Positions 56,801 through 64,000 of a stretch of 64,000 bases of DNA are shown here, piece by piece. A model generated the notes under the pieces. That model did not search any database and was not told the DNA's origin. It saw only the letters and a list, made by a program, of their open reading frames with translations. Both the position numbers and the translations under genes were made by a program. The stretch covers positions 62,001 to 126,000 of the forward strand of contig NZ_JABWGN010000014.1 in the NCBI RefSeq assembly GCF_013363975.1, given 5' to 3'. The DNA is from Nonomuraea montanisoli (GTDB lineage: Bacteria > Actinomycetota > Actinomycetes > Streptosporangiales > Streptosporangiaceae). Position 1 is the first letter of the stretch. Each line of letters starts with the position of its first letter.

Positions 56801-58046
56801 TCTGGACGCCGTCGCGCCGCGCGACGCTCTCCCCCGTCCGGGCACCGGGGGACGTGGTGGGCGCGGCGTGAAGGAGAGGGCGGGCGCGGGCCACGGCGTC
56901 GGCGGCCAGGGCGTGGGCCTTGGTGGCCGCCTCGGCGCGCTGGCGGGCGGCCATGACGAGCGGCAGGACGCGGTCCGCGCGCAGCGCGTCGTCCAGGATC
57001 GCCTGGAGCTCGGCCCGCTCGTCGGCGCGCTCGTCGAGGGTGCGGCGCATCGTCAGCGCCTCGGCGTGGCGCCGCTGGCGGGCGGCGAGGGCCGAGGCCT
57101 GCTCGTGGCGGACGCGGGCCGTTCTCAGTGCGCGCTCCGCCTCGGCGTGGCCGGCACCGGTACGGGACACGACGGCGCGGGCCGCGTCGAGCAGGGCCCC
57201 CGCCCAGCCCAGCGGGTCGTCCTCCGGCGACGGCTGGGACGCGCCCGGGGTCGCGCCGGTCGTTTCCCCTGCCTCGGACGCGCGCTTCGCCGGGGAGAAG
57301 GCGGGGGGCCGGGGGGAAGGGACGTTGATCAGGGAGCCGGAGAGGTCACCCAAGCCGTCCGCGGTCGTCGGCAGGTCGGGGCCCGCGGCCTCCTGGAGGC
57401 GCTGGATCGCGTAGTCCACCTGCTGCCGCAGCTCGACCTGCTCCCGCCACGTCTGCTTGCGGTGCTCGGCCAGCCACGACTCCGCCTGCGTGAACACCTT
57501 GACCGTGAACAGGCGCTCCAGCAGCCGGCGCCGGTCGTCGCCGTCGGCGCGCAGGAAGCGGGCGAAGTCGCCCTGGGGCAGCATGGCGACCTGGCAGAAC
57601 TGGTCGGCGTTCATGCCGAGCAGCCCCCCGATGAGGTCGCCGGCCTCGTCGGAGCGGGTGGTGAGCCCCTGCCAGCCGCCGCCGGCGCGCTCCTCCACCA
57701 CCACCTTGGCCTTCTCCTCGGTGACGCCCGTGCCGCGCAGCTTGGGGCGCTGCCAGACCGGCGAGCGGCGCACGCGCAGCCGGCGGCCCCGGATGGTGAC
57801 CTCCAGCGTGACCGACGGGCCCGTGCCGGGCGGGGCGTGGTCGCAGCGCAGGGCGCGGGCGCTGTTGCGCTGGCCGGGCACCTGGCCGTACAGGGCGAAG
57901 CAGAGCGCGTCGAGGATGGTGGTCTTGCCCGCGCCCGTGGGGCCGTGCACGAGGAACAGGCCCGCCTCGGCGAGCGCGTCGAAGTCGACCGTCTCCGTGC
58001 CCGGGAACGAGCCGAAGGCGGTCAGGGAGAGCAGGTGCGGGCGCAT
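53877..58046 (-). CDS. sbcC: SbcC, ATPase subunit of the SbcCD nuclease
   Basis: This is a Rad50-like protein of 1389 aa, longer than usual (about 1000-1050) because of disordered inserts. Walker A is GPTGAGKTT (35-43), and the N-lobe Q-loop region reads MLPQGDFARFLRA. Two coiled-coil arms flank the zinc hook CAVC at about 669. The C-terminal head has LSGGESFITSLALALGLADV and Walker B GTLFVDEGFGTLD. Inserts at about 210-260, 405-445 and 840-970 are rich in Pro, Gly, Ser and Gln; the last is built of tandem repeats. With SbcD it opens DNA hairpins and trims ends. ATG 58046 follows the SbcD stop directly. Confidence 0.94.
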   Translation of the reverse strand: MRPHLLSLTAFGSFPGTETVDFDALAEAGLFLVHGPTGAGKTTILDALCFALYGQVPGQRNSARALRCDHAPPGTGPSVTLEVTIRGRRLRVRRSPVWQRPKLRGTGVTEEKAKVVVEERAGGGWQGLTTRSDEAGDLIGGLLGMNADQFCQVAMLPQGDFARFLRADGDDRRRLLERLFTVKVFTQAESWLAEHRKQTWREQVELRQQVDYAIQRLQEAAGPDLPTTADGLGDLSGSLINVPSPRPPAFSPAKRASEAGETTGATPGASQPSPEDDPLGWAGALLDAARAVVSRTGAGHAEAERALRTARVRHEQASALAARQRRHAEALTMRRTLDERADERAELQAILDDALRADRVLPLVMAARQRAEAATKAHALAADAVARARPLLHAAPTTSPGARTGESVARRDGVQNADADTAHPEGVPSGHADTSPPSARAAAPTSLRMVEPERLATLERERQAEIARLSELLTEEARLLVVRRDLTRVEGELAQLVTEEKTTTARLATLPALVEEAERRLVSARLDAARIPAAEAVRACAAEFIGVDRDLVRVGDEITRLERQEAEVAAAERELPARLAQAHERLTATRAEAAAIPAASAALDAARVSRDTVRRRDAFAAEIDTASAARQALVDRAQELRERWLDIRQARIDGMAAELARDLTEGRPCAVCGSDHHPAPAAPAPSAPSPDDERAAESAHERALAEREAAERALATLQSRHADAAEATRGLDLDAAESAVREAKREVGRLEALAAQEPGLAAAYERIEAEREQVRARSRELGEALAARRAHQSRLRAERTRLATRLLQSDLTVLAPFRPAIPQEMSGVRLEDTPETLFEHGPLGDTDAPSQEAAFSQGGAPWHGSAFSQDGAPSQGAAFSQGGASSQGAAFSQGGASSPGAGSPEGGALSQEVAPSRGDATSRGDAELSRQAGLPQQGGLPQSLEYSQSLEYSQSVEYSQGVGLPPEVGAAALAEAEEAVRRLRASAGREPSLAAEAARLARERLELEERARRVTARLAAGRTRQEELSGDATRLTARLDSARGGDVTLTARLSRLNDEAELLREALEATQRAATAERERAEAARAAERAAAEAGFGDAAEAAGAARTPAEQERRAEALRRLDDEYAAVTATLADPELVAAAAEPVPDLGTLEAERDEAERAHTALASARDRAEARERRLRELIAELEAGIDRWRPAAERHRLAERLAALASGTSGDNQWSMSLSSFVLGERLRQVVDAANERLDHMSAGRYLLQHDLRKTAGARGRSGGGLGLRVSDGWTGVDRDPATLSGGESFITSLALALGLADVVTAEAGGAEIGTLFVDEGFGTLDEDTLDGVLDILDGLRDGGRAVGIISHVAELRGRIPAQLKVTKTRTGSTLSTHVSPST
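55160..55530 (-). repeat. 18-bp and 36-bp in-frame repeats in sbcC
   Basis: Near 55165-55225 three 18-bp units (such as GAATACTCCAGGCTCTGC) encode SLEYSQ-like hexapeptides. From about 55340 to 55520, 36-bp units encode AAFSQGGASSQG-like 12-residue repeats. All keep the frame. Confidence 0.85.
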
Positions 58047-59171
58047 CTACGCCATCGCCTCCTTCATGCGCGACGCCTCGACGGCCTGTCGCAGCAGCTC
58101 CTCCTCGTCGGGGCCGGCGGGTTCGCCGCGTACCTCGCGGACGAAGTCGAGCGCCACCTCCGCCTCGGGACGGCCGCTGAGCCGCACGGGGGCGGCGGCG
58201 GGCGCCGCGCCGACCGGGTCGAAGGACAGGGCGAGCGTGTGCGGGAAGCGGGCGCGCAGCCGGTCCATGGCGGACTTGGGCCGCACCGGGTCGGTCAGGG
58301 TGATCTGCAGCCAGTGGTCCTCGTGGACGGCGTACGAGGGAGCGGCGAGCAGGTCGTCGAGGAGGCCGCGCAGGCGGGCCACCGGCCGGGGCACGGGCGC
58401 CGGCACGAAGTCGGCGGAGTCGACCGCTCCGGAGGCCCCGATCGTCACCAGCCACGAGCCCTTGACGTGATCGGCCTCGGAGAAGGAGTAGGCCAGCGGC
58501 GAGCCGGAGTAGCGGACGGTCTCGGACATGCGCTGGCGGCCGTGCAGGTGGCCGAGCGCGACGTAGCTCACCCCGTCGAAGGCGGTGAGCGGCACGTGGG
58601 CGACGCCGCCGACGGTGATGTCGCGCTCGCTGTCGCTCGCCTCTCCCCCGGTGACGAACGCGTGGGCGAGGACGACCGAGGCGCGGCGGCGGGCCGCGTC
58701 GGCGCGCACGCGCTCCATCGCGTACGTCAGCGCCGCCGTGTGGCTGCGCTCGTCCAGCTCCCAGGGGGCGCGGACCAGCTCGGGCTCCAGGTAGGGGATG
58801 CCGTAGAAGGCCACGTCGTCGACGAGCACCGGCTCCCAGGCGCGGGCGGGGTCGGTGCGCAGGTGGACGCCGGAGGCGTCGAACAGCGAGGCGCCGAACC
58901 CGAGGCGCCGCGCCGAGTCGTGGTTGCCGCTGATGAGGATCACCCGCGCGCCCGCGGAGCGCAGGCGCCCCAGCGCCTCGTTGCACAGGGAGACCGCGTC
59001 GACCGGGGGCAGCGCCCGGTCGTAGACGTCGCCGGACACCGCGACCACGTCGACCCGCTCGGCGCGCACCGTCTCGACCAGGTGGTCCACGAACGCCGCC
59101 TGCCCCTCCAGCAGGCTCTCCCGGTGGAACGAGCGCCCGAGATGCCAGTCGGAGGTGTGCAGGATCCGCAT
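58047..59171 (-). CDS. sbcD: SbcD, nuclease subunit of SbcCD
   Basis: This is a 374-aa Mre11-like metallophosphoesterase. The metal-binding motifs are in order: HTSDWHLG (about 5-12), VSGDVYDRALP, ILISGNHDS and ALGHLHGRQ. The C-terminal cap and helical part (from about 280) contact SbcC. It is the first gene of the sbcDC pair; the sbcC ATG follows its TAG without a gap, so the two are coupled. Confidence 0.95.
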   Translation of the reverse strand: MRILHTSDWHLGRSFHRESLLEGQAAFVDHLVETVRAERVDVVAVSGDVYDRALPPVDAVSLCNEALGRLRSAGARVILISGNHDSARRLGFGASLFDASGVHLRTDPARAWEPVLVDDVAFYGIPYLEPELVRAPWELDERSHTAALTYAMERVRADAARRRASVVLAHAFVTGGEASDSERDITVGGVAHVPLTAFDGVSYVALGHLHGRQRMSETVRYSGSPLAYSFSEADHVKGSWLVTIGASGAVDSADFVPAPVPRPVARLRGLLDDLLAAPSYAVHEDHWLQITLTDPVRPKSAMDRLRARFPHTLALSFDPVGAAPAAAPVRLSGRPEAEVALDFVREVRGEPAGPDEEELLRQAVEASRMKEAMA

Positions 59172-59179
59172 GTCGCAGG

Positions 59180-59185
59180 AAGCTA
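59180..59185 (-). promoter_or_regulatory. -10 box (TAGCTT) of sbcDC
   Basis: On the minus strand TAGCTT (TANNNT) ends 8 nt before the sbcD ATG, suggesting a leaderless or nearly leaderless mRNA. Confidence 0.45.
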
Positions 59186-59266
59186 ACAGGTCCCACCGAC
59201 AAATGCGGCCTCATACGCCACAGAACCCGGGAGTAGGCTGGAAGATCAGCGGGCAAACCAACGCAC

Positions 59267-60772
59267 ATGGGGAGGCCGATGGGCGCGGGCCGTGGCGCTT
59301 TGAGCGTCGCCGCCGGTCTGGTGCTGGTGGCTCTGGCGTGCGTCGGCTACGTGCTGCCTCCCGCGTTCGATCCCCCGCCGCTCCAGGCCGACCACGCGTT
59401 CCAGGCGATCCCGGCGCAGCCGCGCGGCGAGCTGCGTCCCGTGGCGCGCAACGCGCGCATCGCCGAGCAGAGCGTGACGGTCCGGGCCGAGGGCCAGCCC
59501 CTGGAGGGCACCGTGCGGGCGCCGCTGACGCCGGGACGGCATCCGGCGCTGGTGTTCGTGTCGGGGTCGGGCAACGGGTCGCGGACGGAGTTCACCCCGC
59601 AGGCGGAGTTCCTGGCCCGGGCGGGCGTGGTGACGCTCGCCTACGACAAGCGGACGGTGGGCTACAACTTCCGCGACCGCGACTTCGGCCTGCTGGCCGA
59701 CGACACGCTGCGCATGGTGGCGCTGCTGGCCAAGCGGCCGGACGTGGACCCGTCGCGGATCGGGCTGTGGGGCGTGAGCGAGGGCGGCTGGGTGGTGCCG
59801 ATCGCGGCGGCGAAGAGCCCGTCGGTGGGGTTCGCGGTGCTGGTGTCCTCGCCGAACGTCTCCCCGCTGCGCCAGGTGGCGTGGGCGCTGAACGAGCAGC
59901 TCCTGCGGCTGCGCGCGCCGATCGGGGTGCGCGACCTGCTGACGCGGGCCATGGGCGGGGTGGGCTTCGACTTCCTGCGCTACGACGCGATGCCGGCGCT
60001 GCGCCAGGTCAGGCAGCCGGTGCTGGCCTTCTACGGCACGCAGGACCCGTCGATCCCGTTCGTGGAGTCGACGCGGGCGCTGACCACGGCGCTGTCGGGG
60101 TCGGGCAACGACCGCTACACGATCCGCTTCATGGCCGGCGGCGACCACGCGATGCGGATCAACGGCGGCGACTTCACCCCCGGTTACCTGGACACCCTCG
60201 CCAACTGGATCATCGGCCTGCCGGGCACGGCGGTCCCGGCGGTGCACCTGGCGGGCGCGACGCCGGTCCAGCGGTTCGCTGCGGCGGACGTGCCGGCCGC
60301 GCCGTGGTACGCGGGCGGCGCGATGCTCGGGCTGACGCTGTGCCTGACCGCGGTCGGCTACGTGGCCGGCCCGGTCGCCGTCATGCTCGTACGGCTGCGT
60401 GGCGGGCCGCTCGTGCTGGGCGAGACCGACGCGCGGCTGTGGCCGCCGATCCGGCGGCGGCTGACCAGGATGGCGTGGACGGGGCTGGGGATGCTGGCCT
60501 CGGTGGTGCTGTTCATCACGGTGCTGGTGCTGTTCGCGGTCAACCAGGCCGGGGCGTGGCCCGCGGTGCTGGCCGGCTGGGTCATCGTGCGGGTGCTGGC
60601 CGCGCTGATGCTCGTGCAGGAGGTGACCGCGGTCGCGGCGGTGGTGTCCGCGCTGCGCGAGGGGATGCGGCCGAGCCGCTGGCAGCACGTGGCGATGGCG
60701 GGCGTGCTCGGCGGCACGGGGCTGCTGCTGGTGGCGGCCGCCTATTACGGCTTGTTCGCGTTCCCCTGGTAG
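59267..60772 (+). CDS. Alpha/beta hydrolase with C-terminal membrane helices
   Basis: This is a 501-aa protein. After an N-terminal anchor or signal (LSVAAGLVLVALACVGYVLP) a serine-hydrolase domain (about 60-330) has the nucleophile Ser in GVSEGG, Asp in GTQDPSIPF and His in AGGDHAM. From about 345 to the end there are four or five membrane helices (GGAMLGLTLCLTAVGYVAG, GLGMLASVVLFITVLVLFAV, GVLGGTGLLLVAAAYYGLF). The hydrolase part would lie outside the membrane. The substrate is unknown; ester hydrolysis is likely. The start could be ATG 59267 or 59279. Confidence 0.82.
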   Translation: MGRPMGAGRGALSVAAGLVLVALACVGYVLPPAFDPPPLQADHAFQAIPAQPRGELRPVARNARIAEQSVTVRAEGQPLEGTVRAPLTPGRHPALVFVSGSGNGSRTEFTPQAEFLARAGVVTLAYDKRTVGYNFRDRDFGLLADDTLRMVALLAKRPDVDPSRIGLWGVSEGGWVVPIAAAKSPSVGFAVLVSSPNVSPLRQVAWALNEQLLRLRAPIGVRDLLTRAMGGVGFDFLRYDAMPALRQVRQPVLAFYGTQDPSIPFVESTRALTTALSGSGNDRYTIRFMAGGDHAMRINGGDFTPGYLDTLANWIIGLPGTAVPAVHLAGATPVQRFAAADVPAAPWYAGGAMLGLTLCLTAVGYVAGPVAVMLVRLRGGPLVLGETDARLWPPIRRRLTRMAWTGLGMLASVVLFITVLVLFAVNQAGAWPAVLAGWVIVRVLAALMLVQEVTAVAAVVSALREGMRPSRWQHVAMAGVLGGTGLLLVAAAYYGLFAFPW

Positions 60773-61719
60773 GCGTCCGGTTCCCGGTGGCCGTCCGAAG
60801 GGTCCGCGGTGACGTACGCGTCCATCCAGCGGTCGATCTCGGCGAACACGCGCCTGCGCACCGGCTCGGCCGACAGCACCAGGTCGTGGACGCCGTCGGG
60901 CACGCGCACGCACGTGACGTGCGGGCCCACGCAGGTGGACCAGCGGGCGATGTGCTCGGGGTCGAGGACGACGTCGGCCGACCTGGCCTCGGGGACGAAG
61001 TCGCGCACCCGCAGCCCCCGGGACGAGGCGAGCACGAGCACGGGCACGTCCACGGCGAGCCCGGCGTGCAGGCGGCGCTGCGCGCGGCGGATCGCGGCCA
61101 GCCACATGGCGTGCACGGAGAACCCGCCGAGCGGCTTCAGGTCCAGGTCGTAGTCCCACTCGCCGCCCTCGGAGCGGTGCAGGGTGCGGCCGTACACGGT
61201 GCTGGGAGGCAGCGGCAGCGCCCTGCTGGTGTACGAGAGCGGGGTCTTGAGCAGGTCGGCGGCCACGCGGAGCGGGGTGGGCACGTTGAGGTCGAAGAAC
61301 GGGCTGTTGAGGACGAGCCCCCGCACGAGGCCGCGGCCGCGGACCCGGTCGGCCCACAGGGACGCGACGAGCCCGCCGGTGGAGTGGGCGTTGATCGTCA
61401 CCTCGTCGTGGTCGCGGCCGATGAGGCGGACGGCCTCGTCGATCTCGGGGAAGTACTCGGTGATGCTCCTGACCAGGCCCCGGGTCTGGTGGGGCAGCAG
61501 CGACCGGCCGTACTTGCGCAGGTCGAGGGCGTAGAAGTCGATGCCGCGCGCGATGTAGTGCTCGGCCAGGTGGTCCTGGAAGAAGTAGTCGGTGAACCCG
61601 TGCAGGTAGAGCACCGCCCGGCGGGAGCCCGTGCGCCGGGAGACGAGCGTGGCGACGACCTCGCCCTCGAAGTCGGGCTTCATCGGCAGAACGGTGATCT
61701 CGTACATAAGAGACACCAT
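60745..61719 (-). CDS. Alpha/beta hydrolase (monoacylglycerol-lipase-like)
   Basis: This is a 324-aa cytoplasmic hydrolase. Landmarks are the oxyanion segment LYLHGFTDYFFQDHLAEHYI, the nucleophile elbow NAHSTGGLVASLW (AxSxG instead of GxSxG) and the catalytic His in VPDGVHDLVLS, with an Asp in SADVVLDPEHI as a possible partner. It resembles lysophospholipases or monoacylglycerol lipases. ATG 61719 or 61707 may be the start. Its 3' end overlaps the convergent membrane hydrolase by 28 bases. Confidence 0.82.
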   Translation of the reverse strand: MVSLMYEITVLPMKPDFEGEVVATLVSRRTGSRRAVLYLHGFTDYFFQDHLAEHYIARGIDFYALDLRKYGRSLLPHQTRGLVRSITEYFPEIDEAVRLIGRDHDEVTINAHSTGGLVASLWADRVRGRGLVRGLVLNSPFFDLNVPTPLRVAADLLKTPLSYTSRALPLPPSTVYGRTLHRSEGGEWDYDLDLKPLGGFSVHAMWLAAIRRAQRRLHAGLAVDVPVLVLASSRGLRVRDFVPEARSADVVLDPEHIARWSTCVGPHVTCVRVPDGVHDLVLSAEPVRRRVFAEIDRWMDAYVTADPSDGHREPDAYQGNANKP

Positions 61720-61915
61720 AGGGTTTCGCCGCTTTGGTGGGCATCCCGGGCGGACCCTCCGGTCCTGGCGAAGATGGGGACGCGGGGCCCGGCGGGGCGC
61801 TTCAATATCCGGCAGAGCGGTCATCCGCGTCAGGCGGGCCGCCGCGCGGCCGAGCCCGACGGCGAATCGGCTGTTGATGTTCACTCCGGCATAACGAGAG
61901 ATTTCGCATTGGACG

Positions 61916-61944
61916 CGTAGGCTGCCGCCTCGATTCGGCCTACG
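61916..61944. promoter_or_regulatory. Inverted repeat in the LCP promoter region
   Basis: CGTAGGC (61916-61922) and GCCTACG (61938-61944) are perfect 7-bp arms, 15 bp apart, upstream of GTG 61972. TAGGCT at 61918 also resembles a -10 box. Confidence 0.4.
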
Positions 61945-61971
61945 AAGTGGTTCACGGGGAACGGGGATGGC

Positions 61972-63468
61972 GTGGGGCAGGCAACGAAACCGGTGAGCGC
62001 CCGGGGCGTCCTCGGCTGGCTCGCGCTGTCGGCGCTCGCACCCGGCGCGGCGCACCTGCGGGCCGGGTGGCGCACGACCGGGCTCGTGCTGCTCAGCCTG
62101 TACGTGGCGCTGCTGCTGGCGCTGCTCGCCGTGGTGCTGACCACCGACAACCTCCTCGGCAACGTGGTCGCCGAGGACTCCTGGCTCGTGTCGATCACCT
62201 CCGCCGCGGCGGTGCTGGGCGTGGCCTGGTTCGCCCTGGTCGTCCACTCGTTCGTCGTGCTGCGGCCCGGCGGGCTCCCGCAGGCCGGGCAGATCCTCAC
62301 CGGCACGCTCGCGGGGCTGATGGCGGTGCTGGTGGTGCTCCCGTTCGGGCTGACCGCGCAGTACGTGTGGACCTCGCGGCAGGCCATCGACGGCATCTTC
62401 ACCGCGCCCGAGACCCCGCAGCCCGTGGCGCAGGGGTCGTCCCGGCCGCAGGACCCGTGGGCGGGCCGTGAGCGGGTCAACATCCTGCTGCTCGGCGGCG
62501 ACGCCGACGACAACCGGATCGGCGTGCGCACCGACAGCATGAACGTGGCCAGCGTCGATGTGAAGACCGGCAACACCGTGCTCATCAGCCTGCCCCGCAA
62601 CCTGGAGGACGTCCGGTTCCGGCCGGGCACGCCGATGGCCCAGCACTTCCCGGACGGCTTCCGGCTGCCGCCCGACCCCGGCGGCGGGCGCAGCGACCTG
62701 CTCAACAGCGTGTGGGAGTACGCCGACGCGCACCCCGAGATCTTCGGCGGGAAGCAGCACCAGGGCCCCGGGGTGCTGATGGACACCATCGGCTACACGC
62801 TCGGCCTCAAGATCGACTGGTACGCGCTGGTCAACATGTGGGGCTTCGCCCGGCTGATCGACGCGATCGGCGGCGTGCGGATCCACGTCGAGCAGGACGT
62901 GGTGTTCGGCAAGTACAACGAGGGCCTGGTCAAGGCGGGGACGCGGAAGCTGAAGGGCGCCGACGCCATGTGGTACGCCCGCTCGCGCACCTACAGCGAC
63001 GACTTCACCCGGATGCGCCGTCAGCGCTGCGTCATCGGGGCGCTGCTGGACCAGGCCGACCCGGCGACCGTGCTGATCCGCTTCCGCCGCATCGCGCTGG
63101 CCACCAAGGAGCTGATCCGCACCGACATCCCGCGGCCGATGCTCAAGGACCTGGTACCGCTGGCGCTGAAGGTCAAGGGCGCGAAGGTGACGAGCGTCCA
63201 ATTCGTGCCGCCGCTGATCAACACCGGCTACCCCGACTGGGAGAAGATCCGCCAGGTCACCCGCGACGCGATCCACGCGTCCACGCGGGGCGTCCCGGCC
63301 GGCGTGGTCGCGAGCGCCACGCCCGCGCCGACCGCCTCCGCCACGGCGGCCACACCTCAGACGACGCCGTCGGCCGAGACGGGCACGCCGGGGCCGCGCA
63401 GGACCCCGAAGGCCAAGACGTCCGACACCCCGGCCAAGTCCCTCACCGAGGGCTGCGGAGGGGCGTGA
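61972..63468 (+). CDS. LytR-CpsA-Psr (LCP) family cell-wall glycopolymer ligase
   Basis: This is a 498-aa membrane protein. Three or four N-terminal helices (TGLVLLSLYVALLLALLAVV, TSAAAVLGVAWFALVVHSFV, TLAGLMAVLVVLPFGL) precede an outer LCP domain at about 165-400. Key LCP residues are in RVNILLLGGDADDNRIGVRT, DSMNVASVD, LISLPRNLEDVRF and ARSRTYSDDFTRMRRQRCVI. LCP enzymes attach polyprenyl-linked polymers to peptidoglycan. The C-terminal 60 residues are a Thr/Pro/Ala tail. GTG 61972 has GGGG upstream. Extra N-terminal helices beyond one are unusual but known in actinomycetes. Confidence 0.92.
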   Translation: MGQATKPVSARGVLGWLALSALAPGAAHLRAGWRTTGLVLLSLYVALLLALLAVVLTTDNLLGNVVAEDSWLVSITSAAAVLGVAWFALVVHSFVVLRPGGLPQAGQILTGTLAGLMAVLVVLPFGLTAQYVWTSRQAIDGIFTAPETPQPVAQGSSRPQDPWAGRERVNILLLGGDADDNRIGVRTDSMNVASVDVKTGNTVLISLPRNLEDVRFRPGTPMAQHFPDGFRLPPDPGGGRSDLLNSVWEYADAHPEIFGGKQHQGPGVLMDTIGYTLGLKIDWYALVNMWGFARLIDAIGGVRIHVEQDVVFGKYNEGLVKAGTRKLKGADAMWYARSRTYSDDFTRMRRQRCVIGALLDQADPATVLIRFRRIALATKELIRTDIPRPMLKDLVPLALKVKGAKVTSVQFVPPLINTGYPDWEKIRQVTRDAIHASTRGVPAGVVASATPAPTASATAATPQTTPSAETGTPGPRRTPKAKTSDTPAKSLTEGCGGA

Positions 63469-64000
63469 CGATCCGTCCCACCGGGACGCCGCCGCCCAGC
63501 ACGTCCACGCGCTCGAACTCCTCGGCGCCCGACACGTCCACCCCCATGCGGCGCAGGACCGCCAGGGCGACGGCCGTGGTGGCGCGCGGGCTGCCGTCGA
63601 CGACCTTCACGGCCACCGCGTGCCCGGAGCCGAGCGCCACGACCAGCACGCCCTCGGCGCCGCCCTTGACCAGGGCGCCGGGCAGGGCGCGCATCAGCTC
63701 GGTGTTCTGGTGTCCGGTGCCGCCGACGTACTCGGGGTGGGTGCGCATGGCGTCGGCGACCTGGCGCGGCCCGCTGCCCGGGGCGGCCGTCACGAGGGCG
63801 CGCACGGCCCGCGCGAGGCCGGTCAGCGACAGCCCGAACAGCGGCGCGCCGCAGCCGTCGACGGCCACGTGCGCGGCCTTCTCCCCCGCCAGCTCCTCGG
63901 TGACCGACCGGACCTTCTGCTGGAGCGGGTGCTCGGCGGACAGGTACGACCGCACGTCCCAGTCGTTGGCGACCGAGGCGGCCAGCATGGCGGCGTGCTT
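63443..64000 (-). CDS. Asparaginase (L-asparaginase II family), 5' end outside window
   Basis: The frame is open at the right edge, and 185 codons of the C-terminal part are visible. They read KHAAMLAASVANDWDVRSYL, then EHPLQQKVRSVTEELAGEKA, VDGCGAPLFGLSLTGLARAV and MRTHPEYVGGTGHQNTELMR, typical of the asparaginase II (PF06089-type) family found in actinomycetes and rhizobia. It would hydrolyse asparagine or a related amide in the cytoplasm. Its last 26 bases overlap the convergent LCP gene. Confidence 0.9.
   Translation of the reverse strand, partial: KHAAMLAASVANDWDVRSYLSAEHPLQQKVRSVTEELAGEKAAHVAVDGCGAPLFGLSLTGLARAVRALVTAAPGSGPRQVADAMRTHPEYVGGTGHQNTELMRALPGALVKGGAEGVLVVALGSGHAVAVKVVDGSPRATTAVALAVLRRMGVDVSGAEEFERVDVLGGGVPVGRIVTPLRSPR

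Overview
The window is very GC-rich, has many GTG starts, ATGA/GTGA overlaps and TANNNT -10 boxes 7-8 nt before start codons. It carries secreted cellulases with family 2 cellulose-binding modules and LacI-type palindromic operators. This points to a filamentous actinomycete; Streptosporangiaceae (Nonomuraea-like) is my best guess, from gene style only. No rRNA, tRNA, CRISPR array, transposase or phage gene was seen. All boundaries were read by eye; no database search was possible.

Left part (1-12.8 kb): the end of a Ser/Thr protein kinase; a cellulase locus with a GH48 exocellulase and a GH6 cellobiohydrolase transcribed divergently from a region with two identical TGGGAGCGCTCCCA boxes, and a deleted GH5-FnIII-CBM2 pseudogene behind GH48; an ECF sigma factor with its membrane partner; a CorA transporter; an M50-like membrane protease; a MarR regulator divergent from a luciferase-like oxidoreductase; and an AlkZ-like winged-helix protein.

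12.9-19.3 kb: a three-gene operon that looks like a MukF-MukE-MukB (condensin-type) set with a MukB/JetC-like coiled-coil ATPase but no JetD-type nuclease beside it. This is my main candidate for a poorly described system.

19.3-33.6 kb: glycosyltransferase, methyltransferase and epimerase genes; a citrate synthase with a DNA-binding domain, divergent from a homocitrate-synthase-family enzyme across a 20-bp palindrome; an MHS transporter; an FrlB-type deglycase; a HAD phosphatase; a remnant in which an ABC ATPase is fused to the tail of a response regulator; a MocR regulator divergent from a class IV aminotransferase.

34.1-48.6 kb: two LacI-controlled sugar systems. One (LacI, FrlD-like kinase, ABC importer, plus the distant FrlB gene) shares TTGAGAACGTTCTCA operators and suggests Amadori-compound use. 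The other (GH42 beta-galactosidase, ABC importer, LacI) shares ATGTTTACGTAAACAT operators and is interrupted by an AraC / aromatic-hydroxylase pair. Neither importer has its own ATPase gene here.

48.6-64 kb: a NarL/DesK-type two-component pair divergent from an ABC ATPase-FtsX-type permease operon that ends in an overlooked 23-residue membrane peptide; SbcCD; two alpha/beta hydrolases; an LCP cell-wall ligase; and a partial asparaginase. Across the window, linkers of several unrelated proteins carry in-frame tandem repeats (6, 18, 21 or 36 bp).
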